Positions 8,820 to 19,069 are shown, counted from the first letter of the stretch. The stretch is DNA of 64,000 nt from Listeria monocytogenes (GCF_041765605.1 NZ_CP168900.1:884001-948000); one strand, 5' to 3'. Numbers and translations are program-made. The notes: a model not told the origin generated them from the sequence alone.

Positions 8820-10139
8820 ATGAAGATTAGAAAAATTGCTATTGCAGCTCTTAGTGTTGTGGTTGCTGGGTCATTACTCACTGCTTGTGGTGGTGGGAAC
8901 AGCAAAAGCGACGATAATGGTAAAACAAAAGTAACGTTTTGGGCAGCTCCAAATCCAACTCAAGTAAAATATTGGGATGAAATGGCGAAAGCTTACGAAA
9001 AAGAAAATCCAGATGTTACGATTGAAGTTTCCCAAATGAAAGAAAGCCCATCATCGGAAGCAACTATCCAATCAGCTATTGCCTCTAAAACGGCGCCAAC
9101 AATGTCTGAAAATATCAATCGTAGTTTCGCTGCGCAATTAGCTGACAGTAAAGCGATTGTTCCTTTGAATGATGTAAAAGGACTTGATGATGTTGTCAAA
9201 GAACGAAACATGAGTGAAACAATGGATTCTTGGAAATTCTCTGATGGAAATCAATATGTGCTGCCAGTTTACTCCAATCCAATTCTTTTTGCTTGGCGGT
9301 TAGATACACTCAAAGAACTTGGCTATGATGCACCGCCAAAAACATATAGTGAAGCGCTAGAAGTTGGTAAAAAACTAAAAGCGAAATATCCAGATAAAGT
9401 GCTTTGGGCGAAAGGTGATTTATCTGATCCAACTGCTTGGATGCGCTGGTTTGATTTCTTCCCACTTTATGATGCAGCTTCTAAAGGAAATGCATTTGTA
9501 GAAGATGGCAAATTAGTAGCAGACGATAAAGCAGGAACAGAGTTATTAACATTTATGTCCGAATTACAAAAAAACAAATTACTTCTTGCAAGTAAAGCAA
9601 CAGATCCATTTGAAACTGGAACAAGCATCATGGCAGATAATGGCCCGTGGACTTTCCCTAACTGGGACGAAAAATTCCCAGAACTTAAATATAACGAAAA
9701 CTATGCAATCACAGCGCCATTAGTACCAGATAGCATGGCGAATGAAAAAAATATTGCTACATACGCTGATTCGAAAGGCGTTGTAATGTATGCACAAGCG
9801 ACAGATAAAGAAAAAGAAGCAGCAATGGATTTCTTGAAATTTGTTTATAACGATGACAAAAATGACTTGAAATTCTTAGAAACAACTAACTTAATTCCTG
9901 CGCGTGATGATGCAACCGAAAACGAAACTTTCACAGCATTCTTTAAAGAAAATCCAGAACTCGAAGTTTATGCAGCTAATGTACCATATAGTATCCCTGC
10001 AATGGATGACGCGAAATACAATGACATTCAACAAATTCTTGGTGAAGAAGCATGGAATCCGGTTGTTCGCGGGGAGAAAAAACCTGCTAAAGCTTGGTCA
10101 GATATGAAGAAAGCGGAGGACGGGGTGCTTCAAAAATGA
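8820..10139 (+). CDS. Sugar ABC transporter substrate-binding lipoprotein
   Basis: 439 aa lipoprotein that captures a sugar outside the membrane and delivers it to the permeases encoded next. The signal peptide ends in a lipobox LLTAC (Cys23), followed by a Gly/Ser linker. The body is a family 1 extracellular solute-binding protein (TFWAAPNPTQVKYWDEMAKAY near the start). AGGAGG precedes the ATG. First gene of an operon with two permeases and four sugar enzymes. No ATPase is encoded here, so a shared MsmX-type ATPase elsewhere is presumably used. Confidence 0.93.
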   Translation: MKIRKIAIAALSVVVAGSLLTACGGGNSKSDDNGKTKVTFWAAPNPTQVKYWDEMAKAYEKENPDVTIEVSQMKESPSSEATIQSAIASKTAPTMSENINRSFAAQLADSKAIVPLNDVKGLDDVVKERNMSETMDSWKFSDGNQYVLPVYSNPILFAWRLDTLKELGYDAPPKTYSEALEVGKKLKAKYPDKVLWAKGDLSDPTAWMRWFDFFPLYDAASKGNAFVEDGKLVADDKAGTELLTFMSELQKNKLLLASKATDPFETGTSIMADNGPWTFPNWDEKFPELKYNENYAITAPLVPDSMANEKNIATYADSKGVVMYAQATDKEKEAAMDFLKFVYNDDKNDLKFLETTNLIPARDDATENETFTAFFKENPELEVYAANVPYSIPAMDDAKYNDIQQILGEEAWNPVVRGEKKPAKAWSDMKKAEDGVLQK

Positions 10140-11014
10140 AGCGGCGAAATAACAAATTGGGCTGGTCATTTACCAGCCCGTATCTCATATTCACTGCGAT
10201 ATTTTTCTTAGTACCGCTTGTTTGGTCAATTTGGTTATCTGTGACTGATTGGAACATGATGAGTCCAGACATCAATTTTGTCGGCTTTGATAATTTTATT
10301 AAGGCATTCACTAGTCCGGCAGTAAAAGCAGCCTTTTTTGTAACTTATAAATTTTTAATTGTGTTTGTTCCTATGGCGTTAATTATTTCGATGATTGTTG
10401 CTGTGTTAGTGAACGGCTTGCCGAAATTTAAAGGACTTTATCTGGTTGCATTTTTCCTCCCGTACTTGTCCTCGGGTGTTGTTACTTCTCTTATTGTACA
10501 AGGTTTACTTTCTTATAATAGTGCGCTAAATGTGTTTTTACGCGGGCATTTTGGTTGGGATATTGATTGGCTGGGGACGCCGATGTCAGCGCTCGTTATT
10601 ATTTCCTTGATGATTGCTTGGAAAATGTCTGGTTATTATGCACTTATTTTAATTTCTGGTCTTGCTAGCATTAATCATGAAATTTACGAAGCGGCAGCGA
10701 TGGACGGTTCTGGTCGATTTAGAACGTTTTGGAAAGTGACTGTCCCGATGCTTTACCCAGCTTTATTTACCGTGATAGTTTTAGCGGTTGGCGTGAGTTT
10801 TGGTATTTTTACCGAAGTTTACCAACTGACTGGCGGTGGACCAAACTTTGCAACGAACACATGGCAAATGGAGATTTTCAACCAAGCATTTGTTAACTTG
10901 AATTCTGGTTATGCTTCAGCAATTTCTCTAATGGCTGCTACTGTAACGTTTGCATCAATTGGTGTTATTAAGAAAATGCTTGAGAAATGGGGTCAAAGAA
11001 ATGGTTGGACATAA
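10136..11014 (+). CDS. Sugar ABC transporter permease, MalF/UgpA type
   Basis: 292 aa, six predicted membrane helices. The start is ATG 10136, overlapping the previous stop as ATGA and preceded by GGGGTG; the open frame from 10094 is not expected to be coding. The EAA loop that contacts the ATPase is visible as EAAAMDGSGRFRTFWKVTVP. Forms the transmembrane channel with the next gene product. Confidence 0.93.
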   Translation: MKRRNNKLGWSFTSPYLIFTAIFFLVPLVWSIWLSVTDWNMMSPDINFVGFDNFIKAFTSPAVKAAFFVTYKFLIVFVPMALIISMIVAVLVNGLPKFKGLYLVAFFLPYLSSGVVTSLIVQGLLSYNSALNVFLRGHFGWDIDWLGTPMSALVIISLMIAWKMSGYYALILISGLASINHEIYEAAAMDGSGRFRTFWKVTVPMLYPALFTVIVLAVGVSFGIFTEVYQLTGGGPNFATNTWQMEIFNQAFVNLNSGYASAISLMAATVTFASIGVIKKMLEKWGQRNGWT

Positions 11015-11834
11015 TAGTAAAGCGGGTAAAATTGTTCGCTATATACTGACAACATTACTCATGCTGATCATGATTTATCCGTTTATTTATTTGGTTTTAA
11101 ACTCATTTGCTGCTTGGGATCAGGTAGATAAAAAGTTGATTCCGACAGAATTCACTACTCGTTCGTGGGATTGGTTATTTGGGAATTCAGTCGTTGCGGC
11201 ACCGGCGCCTTGGATTCATGCCTTTATTAATACAATTATTGTTTCCACCATTGCGACAGGCTTGATGTTGCTTTTCGGTCTAATGGTTGGCTACGCACTT
11301 GCAAAAGTGGATTTTAAAGGCAAAAAAATTGTTAACAATGCGATTTTATTTCAAATGTTTTTCCCGGCAATTATCTTGCTGATTCCGCAGTTTTTAATGA
11401 TTACGGATTTTGGATTATTGGATACCTATGCGGGAATGATTATCCCAACGATGCTTAGCTTATGGGCTGTATTCATGTATACCAACTTTTTCAAAGCGAT
11501 TCCAGACACATTAATTGAAGCTGCCAAACTGGACGGGGCAAGTGATTTGAAGATTTTGTTTCGGGTTGTGCTGCCAATGTCTAAATCAATTACGACCGTT
11601 ATTTTCTTATTCCTTTTCACAGACAGATGGACGAATTTGCTTTGGGATATGCTTGTAACGAAGAGTGATGGAACGGTCACGTTGAATGTGCTAATCTCGC
11701 AAATGTTTGGACCGTATGCAACCTATCCAGGTCCAATGTACGCGGCTTCGGTGCTGCTAACACTTCCGCTAATCATCTTGTTCTTATTCTTCTCGAAGAA
11801 GTTCCAAGAAGGAATGCAATTTACTTTGAAATAA
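11001..11834 (+). CDS. Sugar ABC transporter permease, MalG/UgpE type
   Basis: 277 aa from ATG 11001, overlapping the end of the upstream permease by 14 bases and preceded by GGGGTC. Multiple hydrophobic helices, with an EAA loop EAAKLDGASDLKILFRVVLP. Second half of the heterodimeric sugar channel. The earlier in-frame ATG at 10950 lies deep in the upstream gene and has no ribosome site. Confidence 0.93.
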   Translation: MVGHNSKAGKIVRYILTTLLMLIMIYPFIYLVLNSFAAWDQVDKKLIPTEFTTRSWDWLFGNSVVAAPAPWIHAFINTIIVSTIATGLMLLFGLMVGYALAKVDFKGKKIVNNAILFQMFFPAIILLIPQFLMITDFGLLDTYAGMIIPTMLSLWAVFMYTNFFKAIPDTLIEAAKLDGASDLKILFRVVLPMSKSITTVIFLFLFTDRWTNLLWDMLVTKSDGTVTLNVLISQMFGPYATYPGPMYAASVLLTLPLIILFLFFSKKFQEGMQFTLK

Positions 11835-11849
11835 AAGGAGCGACTAAAC

Positions 11850-13382
11850 TTGGAGTTTTGGCGTCGTAGTGTGTTTTATGAAATTTATATGAAATCATTT
11901 CAAGATAGTAATGGTGATGGTTTGGGTGATTTTAAAGGTTTAACGAGCAGATTAGATTATCTGGTGGATTTGGGAATTGATGGTATTTGGCTTACTCCAT
12001 TTTATCCTTCACCACAAGTGGATAATGGTTATGATGTGTCTGATTACTGCGATATTAACCCGGATTACGGCGATATGACTGATTTTCGAGCGTTTATGAA
12101 AGCGGCAGATGCAAGAGGAATAAAAGTTATTATCGACTTAGTATTAAATCATTCGTCAACAGAGCATACTTGGTTTAAGGAGTCGCGTAGTAGTAAGACG
12201 AATCCTAAACGAGATTATTATATTTGGCGAGAAAAACCAAATAATTGGGAATCGTTTTTTGGTGGTTCTGCTTGGGAAATGGATGAACTTACTGGCGAGT
12301 ATTACTATCATAGTTTTGCAAAAGAACAGGCTGACTTAAACTGGGCGAATGAAGCTGTTCGCGCAGAAATGGAGCAAGTTTTAGCGTTTTGGTTGAATGA
12401 GGGAGTGGCGGGATTCAGGTTAGATGTTATCAATAATTTAACGCTCGTACTTGAATTTTCGGATAATCCAGTCGCATCTGGTGAAATGGAGCATGTGTAT
12501 GACCGTAATCAGAGTGGATTAGAACAAGCGTTAGAGGATATCGCTTCCTTTTGTCGAAAAGAGCGCGACGTGTTTTTAGTAGGCGAAATTAGCTCGGATA
12601 AATTACCTGAAATTGCGCGATATAGCTCGAAAAAAATGCTAGATGTCACGTTTAATTTTAATTTTGGCAGTGTTGATCAGTTAGATGCAAAATCTGTATT
12701 TACGACATTGAATGAGATGGAAACGGCATTAAACGAAGGGCAGTGGCCGACGCTTTTCTTTGGAAGTCATGATATGAGCAGGTTCAGAAGTCGCCTCGCA
12801 TCTGGAGACTTAGTAAAGACCCAGTTGCTCGCATTTTTAATGTTAACTGCGAAAGGCGTGCCGTTTATATACTACGGAGAAGAGGTGGGTATGCCTGATT
12901 TAACGTTTTCTTCCGTAAAAGAGATGCGCGATATTCAAGGAACAGCGGCGTACTATCAAGCTTTACAAACTGGTACAGATGAAAAACAAGCACTCGAAAT
13001 CGCTATTGAAAAAACGCGTGACAAAGCACGTGGGCCGATGATTTTTCCAGATGGAAAGCCATATACTCTAGGCGAGCCGTGGATTAAAATGGCGACTTTG
13101 CCGGAAGAAGAAGCACGGATGATGTGGGATTTTTATCAAGCATTACTCGCATTTCGTAAAGAAAATGATTTTAAAGAGATGGAATATACTTTTTTGAAGT
13201 TGGATGGAGAAGTACTCAGTTATCAGCGAGGTGAATTTATCTTTTTACTTCATTTTGGTGAGGAAGAGGTAACTTATCCGCTTCAGGGGAACTATCAGCT
13301 TGTTTTTGGAGAAGCAATGATGGTAGAAAATGGTATTAGAATGGGCGCGTATACTGGAATTGCGCTTAGAGTGGAGGAATAA
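11850..13382 (+). CDS. GH13 alpha-glucosidase (oligo-1,6-glucosidase-like)
   Basis: 510 aa cytoplasmic glycoside hydrolase, (beta/alpha)8 barrel. TTG start after AAAGGAG. The GH13 conserved regions are DLVLNHSS (106-113), GFRLDV with nucleophile Asp202, VGEISS with acid/base Glu256, and FGSHDMSR holding the transition-state Asp. Ends 1 base before the next gene. Annotated in relatives as oligo-1,6-glucosidase; true linkage specificity is not readable here, and its presence beside a mannoside phosphorylase suggests mixed glucose-mannose substrates. Confidence 0.88.
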   Translation: MEFWRRSVFYEIYMKSFQDSNGDGLGDFKGLTSRLDYLVDLGIDGIWLTPFYPSPQVDNGYDVSDYCDINPDYGDMTDFRAFMKAADARGIKVIIDLVLNHSSTEHTWFKESRSSKTNPKRDYYIWREKPNNWESFFGGSAWEMDELTGEYYYHSFAKEQADLNWANEAVRAEMEQVLAFWLNEGVAGFRLDVINNLTLVLEFSDNPVASGEMEHVYDRNQSGLEQALEDIASFCRKERDVFLVGEISSDKLPEIARYSSKKMLDVTFNFNFGSVDQLDAKSVFTTLNEMETALNEGQWPTLFFGSHDMSRFRSRLASGDLVKTQLLAFLMLTAKGVPFIYYGEEVGMPDLTFSSVKEMRDIQGTAAYYQALQTGTDEKQALEIAIEKTRDKARGPMIFPDGKPYTLGEPWIKMATLPEEEARMMWDFYQALLAFRKENDFKEMEYTFLKLDGEVLSYQRGEFIFLLHFGEEEVTYPLQGNYQLVFGEAMMVENGIRMGAYTGIALRVEE

Positions 13383-13383
13383 A

Positions 13384-14298
13384 ATGAATACAATCGAAAA
13401 TTTGTTGCAAGTTTACCGGGAAAATAGTGCTGCGTTTGGGACACGTATCACGTTAAATGGTGCTCGCGACAAAGATGTATACAATATTACGGCACCATTT
13501 CATTGGCTAGGACAAGAATATATTGCAGGTCGAGTGGAGTCGCGTGATAGCGAGTTTTCGGAAGTACGCTTTTTTGAAAAAACAGAGACGGATATATATC
13601 AATTGGTTGAAAATACGACTGTTTTAGCGCTACAAGATCCATTTGTTACATTTGTTCAGGGTGAGCTGATTATTGGCGGAGTAGAAGTTTTCCCGAAAGA
13701 AACGGACCCGACTATGTTAGATTGGCGTACTAATTTATATCGGGCAACCTCGCTTACTGATTTTGAGCAAATTCTTGCCGGACCAATTGGGATGAAAGAT
13801 TTGCGCATCAAAGAATTGGCAGACGGACGAATTTTAGTATTAACAAGACCACAAGGTGAAAAGGGCGGTCGCGGGAAAATCGGCGCAATCGTTATGGATT
13901 CACTAACAGAATTAACGATAGAGAAAATGGAAGCTGCACCACTTTTGAAACGGAATTTTTCAGGAGAGGAATGGGGTGGCGGAAATGAGCTTCATTTGTT
14001 AGAAGATGAGAGAATTGGCGTGCTTGGTCACATCGCTTGTTTTGATGAAGCAGGTAATCGTCATTATTATGCGTGTTCTTTTCAATTGAATGAAGATTTT
14101 TCTCAAATCGAGCAAGAAAAAATAATCGCCGAACGTGCTAATTTTGCCCCTAGTGAGCCGAAAAGACCTGATTTAGCGGATGTTGTTTTCAGCGGCGGTT
14201 TAATCAGAAATACGGACGGTACAGCTACACTTTATGCGGGAATTGGCGATTCTGATGCACAAAAATTAACAATTCCTGATCCATTTAAAAATAACTAA
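13384..14298 (+). CDS. DUF1861 family protein
   Basis: 304 aa soluble protein. ATG 13384 follows GTGGAGGAA; the open frame from 13330 overlaps the glucosidase and is not expected. The sequence has the repeated WR/FxD and blade-like strands expected of a beta-propeller glycosidase-like fold (DWRTNLYRA, GGRGKIGAIVMDSL, EWGGGNELHLLED). I assign it to DUF1861, for which I know no demonstrated activity. Sandwiched between GH13 and GH130 genes, it is probably another enzyme or accessory protein for the same sugar. Confidence 0.75.
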   Translation: MNTIENLLQVYRENSAAFGTRITLNGARDKDVYNITAPFHWLGQEYIAGRVESRDSEFSEVRFFEKTETDIYQLVENTTVLALQDPFVTFVQGELIIGGVEVFPKETDPTMLDWRTNLYRATSLTDFEQILAGPIGMKDLRIKELADGRILVLTRPQGEKGGRGKIGAIVMDSLTELTIEKMEAAPLLKRNFSGEEWGGGNELHLLEDERIGVLGHIACFDEAGNRHYYACSFQLNEDFSQIEQEKIIAERANFAPSEPKRPDLADVVFSGGLIRNTDGTATLYAGIGDSDAQKLTIPDPFKNN

Positions 14299-14319
14299 TA
14301 GTAGGAGTTTTGAATAGAA

Positions 14320-15387
14320 ATGAATATTTATCGTTATGAAGAAAACCCATTAATTACACCTTTGGACGTAAAACCAATCCATGAAGGTTTTGAAGTGATT
14401 GGCGCTTTTAACGCTGGTGTTGCCGAATATAACGGCGAAGTGCTTTTACTTCTTCGTGTGGCAGAAAAACCAGTCAGTGAGGATCCAGAAGTAGTCCTTG
14501 CACCAGTTTATAATGCGAAGAGTAAAGAATTAGAATTACAACCATTCCGATTAGATGATGAAAATTATGATTTTGAAGATCCACGAATGATTCGCAGCAA
14601 AGCAAAATTAGAAGGTTTTTCGTATTTAACATCGCTATCGTATATTCGAATTGCTCGTAGTAAAGATGGTCATCAGTTTACATTGGATGAAAAACCGTTT
14701 TTATATCCGTTTAATGAGTATCAGACATTTGGAATTGAAGATGCTCGTGTGACGCAAATCGGGGATACATATCACGTGAATTTTAGTGCGGTATCTGAGT
14801 TTGGTGTAGCGGATGCATTAGTGACCACAAAAGACTTCGAAAATTTGGAGTATCAAGGAAATATCTTTGCTCCTGAAAATAAAGATGTACTAATTTTTCC
14901 AGAAAAAATTAACGGAAAATATTATGCCTTACATCGTCCAAGTTTGAAAAGTATTGGTAATTTAGATATTTGGATTGCTTCTTCTCCAGATTTGCGCAGT
15001 TTTGGCGATCATCGTCATTTGCTTGGAATTCGTCCTGGTGAATATGATAGTGGCCGAGTTGGCGGCGGATGTGTGCCGATTAAAACAGAAGAAGGTTGGC
15101 TGATTTTGTATCACGGAGCAACAGAAGAAAACCGTTACGTAATGGGCGCGGCGCTTCTTGATTTAAACGACCCAACGATTGTATTAAAAAGAACGAAAAC
15201 GCCTATTTTAGAACCAGTTGCCGATTATGAGAAAAATGGCTTCTTCGGTGACGTTGTTTTCGCATGTGGGGCCATTCAAGAAGGTGATACGCTACATATG
15301 TATTACGGCGTGGCGGATACTTCTATGGCGGGCTGTGACATGAAAATCAGTGAAATCTTACATCAGTTAGAAGTGGAAAACAAATGA
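14320..15387 (+). CDS. GH130 phosphorylase, probable beta-1,2-mannobiose phosphorylase
   Basis: 355 aa, five-bladed beta-propeller GH130 enzyme. Typical features are the start NPLITP, the FEDPRM motif around residue 88, and SGRVGGGCVPI and LYHGATEENRYVMG farther on. By gene order this corresponds to L. innocua Lin0857, which has been characterised as a beta-1,2-mannobiose phosphorylase releasing alpha-mannose 1-phosphate; this is from memory. The stop overlaps the start of the phosphohexomutase gene, which would convert Man-1-P to Man-6-P. That coupling strongly supports the assignment. Confidence 0.87.
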   Translation: MNIYRYEENPLITPLDVKPIHEGFEVIGAFNAGVAEYNGEVLLLLRVAEKPVSEDPEVVLAPVYNAKSKELELQPFRLDDENYDFEDPRMIRSKAKLEGFSYLTSLSYIRIARSKDGHQFTLDEKPFLYPFNEYQTFGIEDARVTQIGDTYHVNFSAVSEFGVADALVTTKDFENLEYQGNIFAPENKDVLIFPEKINGKYYALHRPSLKSIGNLDIWIASSPDLRSFGDHRHLLGIRPGEYDSGRVGGGCVPIKTEEGWLILYHGATEENRYVMGAALLDLNDPTIVLKRTKTPILEPVADYEKNGFFGDVVFACGAIQEGDTLHMYYGVADTSMAGCDMKISEILHQLEVENK

Positions 15388-17057
15388 TTTGGCAACAACA
15401 TTTGAACGCTTGGCAAAATGCCGATTTATCAGATGAGTGGCGCCGTGAATTAGAACAAGTGGAACAGGAGCAGGAACGATTTGATGGTTATTTAACCTTT
15501 GGGACTGGCGGGATGCGCGGTAAAATGGGCGTTGGCACGAAACGCATCAATCTATTTACCATTAGACGAGTAGCGAAAGGTTTGGGAGATTATGTTGTCG
15601 CAAACGGAGGAGCCGAAATGGGCGTTGCGATTGCTTATGACTCCAGACATCATTCGGGTGCTTTTGCGAAGGAAACGGCAAAGGTCCTGGCGGCGCAGGG
15701 AATCAAAGTTTATTTATCCGCTACGATTCGCCCAACACCAGCGCTATCTTTTTGCGTTCGAGAAAAGGGAGCATTCGCTGGCGTGGTAATTACCGCAAGC
15801 CACAATCCTTCCATCTATAACGGTTTCAAAGTATATGATAAAAATGGCTGCCAAATTACATTGGGTGTAGCGCAGGAAATTGCTGGCTATTTAGAAAACA
15901 TAACGGATATCTTTACCATACCAGTGCGCGAATTAACCAATCCACTCGTTATGACGCTAGGAAAAGAAATGGACGATGCTTATTTAAAAGCTCTAACAGC
16001 AGTCGTTTCTCGCCCTAATTTACTTGCTGATTACGGGAATGAACTACGGATTTGTTACACGCCGCTTCATGGTGCTGGAAAAGAACTTGTCATGCGCGGA
16101 CTTTTGGAAAATGGATTTTCGGAAACGACTATAATTGCCGAGCAAAGTGAGCCTGACGGGGATTTCCCAACAGTCATTTCCCCTAATCCGGAAGAAGAAA
16201 ATAGTTTCGAACTAGCCAAAAAGCAAGCGAAAGAAATACAAGCCGATATTATTTTGGCGACAGATCCGGATGCTGACAGACTGGGAGTAGCTGTTTTAAC
16301 CAAGCAAGCTACGTACCAAATTTTAACCGGAAATCAGCTAGGCGCATTGCTTTTACAGTATATTTTAGAAGCCAAAACGTCGGTAACTGGGGCGGATACG
16401 ATGATTAATACAATTGTCACTGGGGACTTAGGTGGAAGAATCGCGCATGACTTTGGAATTAATCATATCCAAACGCTTACTGGATTCAAATACATCGGTG
16501 AAAAAATAGCCGAAATGGAAGGTACGGAAAAAAACTTCCTTTTTGGATACGAAGAAAGTTACGGTTATTTAATCGCGCCATTTGTTCGGGACAAGGACGC
16601 CGTGCAAGCAGCATTACTTACAGCAGAAATGGCCCTTTTCTATAAAAAAGAAGGAACAACACTTCTTCAAAAACTAACAAATTTATATGAAAAGTTCGGC
16701 TATCATAAAGAACACTTGCACACGATTACGCTAGATGATAGCGATGGAACTGCTAAAATGAATCAAGTAATAGACGCTTTGCGCAAAGAGCCAACTTGTA
16801 TTCCCGGCATAACGGTTTTAGAGGACTTTCTAACGAGTAAGCGAATCAATCTTTCAACGATGGAAATGACAAACATAGAGTTACCAAAAGAAAATGTTTT
16901 AAAATTTTACTTAAACGATAACGCCTGGTTTGCAATACGTCCTTCTGGAACGGAACCGAAATGCAAAATCTATTTCCAAACAATCGGTGAAACAGAAGAA
17001 ATAGCGACAAAAGCTATGGATGAGTTGAAAAAACGCGTTTTAGCCAAATGGGATTAA
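15384..17057 (+). CDS. Phosphoglucomutase / phosphomannomutase
   Basis: 557 aa alpha-D-phosphohexomutase. Motifs are the active Ser139 in VITASHNPSIYNG, the metal loop DPDADR near residue 300, the sugar loop GYEESYG, and the phosphate loop RPSGTEPKCK near the C-terminus. The ATG overlaps the upstream GH130 stop by 4 bases (ATGA), so the two are translationally coupled. It probably isomerises mannose 1-phosphate to the 6-phosphate for glycolysis. A terminator follows immediately, closing the operon that begins at 8820. Confidence 0.93.
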   Translation: MIWQQHLNAWQNADLSDEWRRELEQVEQEQERFDGYLTFGTGGMRGKMGVGTKRINLFTIRRVAKGLGDYVVANGGAEMGVAIAYDSRHHSGAFAKETAKVLAAQGIKVYLSATIRPTPALSFCVREKGAFAGVVITASHNPSIYNGFKVYDKNGCQITLGVAQEIAGYLENITDIFTIPVRELTNPLVMTLGKEMDDAYLKALTAVVSRPNLLADYGNELRICYTPLHGAGKELVMRGLLENGFSETTIIAEQSEPDGDFPTVISPNPEEENSFELAKKQAKEIQADIILATDPDADRLGVAVLTKQATYQILTGNQLGALLLQYILEAKTSVTGADTMINTIVTGDLGGRIAHDFGINHIQTLTGFKYIGEKIAEMEGTEKNFLFGYEESYGYLIAPFVRDKDAVQAALLTAEMALFYKKEGTTLLQKLTNLYEKFGYHKEHLHTITLDDSDGTAKMNQVIDALRKEPTCIPGITVLEDFLTSKRINLSTMEMTNIELPKENVLKFYLNDNAWFAIRPSGTEPKCKIYFQTIGETEEIATKAMDELKKRVLAKWD

Positions 17058-17059
17058 TA

Positions 17060-17100
17060 AAAAGCTGGAAATTGTTTTCGGACGATTTTCAGCTTTTTTT
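17060..17100 (+). terminator. Terminator of the mannoside operon
   Basis: agctggaaat pairs imperfectly with attttcagct, followed by an 8-base T run. It begins a few bases after the phosphohexomutase stop. Confidence 0.8.
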
Positions 17101-17205
17101 AAAAGATTTATCTATAAAAATCGATGAAAAACCCGGATAAGCGTACATTTAAAAAGAATTAAGTTTTTTTATTCGATAATAGCAAGGAAAGATAAGCTTT
17201 TGACG

Positions 17206-17234
17206 TTGAAAAGAAATAGTTAGTGTGTTATGAT
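17206..17234 (+). promoter_or_regulatory. SigA promoter of cshA
   Basis: TTGAAA (17206-17211), 17-base spacer, TATGAT (17229-17234). This is the best housekeeping promoter in the 455-base gap before cshA and implies a 5' leader of about 270 bases. Confidence 0.55.
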
Positions 17235-17240
17235 GATAGA

Positions 17241-17512
17241 TGGAAGTTTATTAGGTTTATATTTAGCCTAGTGATTAATGAGGGCTTTTTTATTTGATGC
17301 GTTAGAACTGCTATAATGGCAGAGAAATTTTCTGATGCCGTGAATCATTTTGCTTGGTGCGCCCAGGCTTTTCTATTGCAGAAAAATGAAAATGAAAGAT
17401 AGCAGTTTTCATAAAAACAACTGCAAATGAACAGACAAACAATCGTAATAAGCGTATTGTGATGAATTATAAAAGTAGCTCTCCTACCAAACTTTAAACA
17501 GGTAAAGGAGAA
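17241..17512 (+). promoter_or_regulatory. Long 5' leader of the DEAD-box helicase gene
   Basis: About 270 untranslated bases between the predicted start site and the cshA start codon. It contains a small hairpin (agcc/ggct, about 17266-17286) followed by T residues, then a second hairpin in which gcagtttt near 17402 can pair with aactgc near 17429. No ORF with a ribosome site is seen. Long structured leaders are typical of cold-shock helicase genes, so post-transcriptional control is likely but not shown. Confidence 0.45.
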
Positions 17513-19069
17513 ATGACATTGACAAAATTTTCGGAGTTCGGACTGGACGAAAAAATTGTAAAATCAGTAAATCGGATGGGGTTTGAAGAAGCAACACCAA
17601 TCCAAGAAAAGACAATTCCACTAGGACTAGCAGGTAAAGACTTAATCGGGCAAGCACAAACAGGTACTGGTAAAACAGCCGCTTTTGGTCTTCCAATGAT
17701 TCACAAAATTGATCAAAAGAGTAACAACGTACAAGCTTTAATTATTGCTCCAACACGTGAACTTGCAATCCAAGTTTCTGAAGAGCTTTATAAACTTAGC
17801 TATGACAAACATGTACGTGTGCTAGCGGTTTACGGTGGTAGCGATATCAGCCGTCAAATCCGTTCACTTAAGAAAAACCCACAAATCGTAGTTGGTACGC
17901 CAGGACGTATTTTGGATCATATTAACCGTCGCACACTGAAACTAGACCACGTGGAAACACTTGTACTAGATGAAGCAGACGAAATGCTAAACATGGGCTT
18001 CATTGATGATATCGAAACTATTCTAAAAGAAGTACCAGCAGAACGTCAAACTTTACTATTTTCTGCAACAATGCCTGATCCAATTCGCCGTATCGGTGAA
18101 CGTTTCATGCATAGCCCAGAACTTATTCGCATTAAAGCGAAAGAAATGACTGCACTATTAATCGAACAATTCTTCGTAAAAGTGCACGAAAAAGAAAAAT
18201 TTGACGTATTATCTCGTTTATTAGATGTTCAAGCACCAGAACTAGCTATTGTTTTCGGTCGTACGAAACGTCGTGTAGACGAACTATCTCGCGCGCTTGA
18301 TATGCGTGGTTACGTGGCTGAAGGTATCCACGGTGACTTAACGCAAGCAAAACGTATGAGTGTACTACGCAAATTTAAAGAAGGAAAAATTGATGTTCTA
18401 GTTGCAACAGACGTAGCAGCTCGTGGACTTGATATTTCCGGCGTAACACATGTATATAACTATGATATTCCACAAGATCCAGAAAGCTATGTTCACCGTA
18501 TCGGTCGTACTGGTCGTGCTGGTAAAGAAGGTATGGCGATTACTTTCGTACAACCTCGTGAAATGGGTTATTTACGTATTGTGGAAGAAACTACGAAAAA
18601 ACGTATGCAACCACTTCAAGCTCCTACATGGGACGAAGCATTTGCAGGCCAATTACGCGTAGCAACTGAAAAAATTCAAGAAGCAATCACAGAAGAAAAC
18701 TTAGCTGACTACAAAACGTTTGCTAACGAACTTCTTGAAAAATACGATGCAACTGACATCGCAGCAGCAATGCTTAAAATGTTAGCGAAAGAGCCAGACA
18801 AAACTCCTGTCCATATTACTGAAGAGCGTCCATTACCATCTCGTGGTGGCGGTGGCTACAAAGGTAAAAATGGTAAAGGCGGTAAAGGTGGCGGCTATCG
18901 CGGCGGAAGCGGCAAAGGCGGAAGCTACCGCGATCGTAACAACAGCGGCAAAGGTCGTCGTAGTGGCGGCGGAAGCGGCTCTGGCGGTGGCGGCAATCGT
19001 GATCGTCGTGGCGGCGGAGAACAACGCAGCGGCGGCAACAAAGGCAACTACTCACAAAAATCTAAATAA
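17513..19069 (+). CDS. cshA: DEAD-box ATP-dependent RNA helicase CshA
   Basis: 518 aa RNA helicase that unwinds RNA in the degradosome and in cold-shock ribosome assembly. The Q motif is near the start ([11 protein letters not shown] then GFEEATPIQ), motif I AQTGTGKT at 48-55, DEAD at 153-156, SAT at 184-186 and [10 protein letters not shown] in the C-terminal RecA domain. The last 75 or so residues are a Gly/Arg/Lys-rich RGG-like tail that binds RNA nonspecifically. AAAGGAG precedes the start. The repetitive GGC/GGT codons in the tail create long false frames on other strands. Monocistronic with a strong terminator. Confidence 0.95.
   Translation: MTLTKFSEFGLDEKIVKSVNRMGFEEATPIQEKTIPLGLAGKDLIGQAQTGTGKTAAFGLPMIHKIDQKSNNVQALIIAPTRELAIQVSEELYKLSYDKHVRVLAVYGGSDISRQIRSLKKNPQIVVGTPGRILDHINRRTLKLDHVETLVLDEADEMLNMGFIDDIETILKEVPAERQTLLFSATMPDPIRRIGERFMHSPELIRIKAKEMTALLIEQFFVKVHEKEKFDVLSRLLDVQAPELAIVFGRTKRRVDELSRALDMRGYVAEGIHGDLTQAKRMSVLRKFKEGKIDVLVATDVAARGLDISGVTHVYNYDIPQDPESYVHRIGRTGRAGKEGMAITFVQPREMGYLRIVEETTKKRMQPLQAPTWDEAFAGQLRVATEKIQEAITEENLADYKTFANELLEKYDATDIAAAMLKMLAKEPDKTPVHITEERPLPSRGGGGYKGKNGKGGKGGGYRGGSGKGGSYRDRNNSGKGRRSGGGSGSGGGGNRDRRGGGEQRSGGNKGNYSQKSK

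Noticed and set aside
10094-10135. Upstream extension of the first permease
   Set aside because: It overlaps the binding protein gene; ATG 10136 has the ATGA overlap and a site in front.
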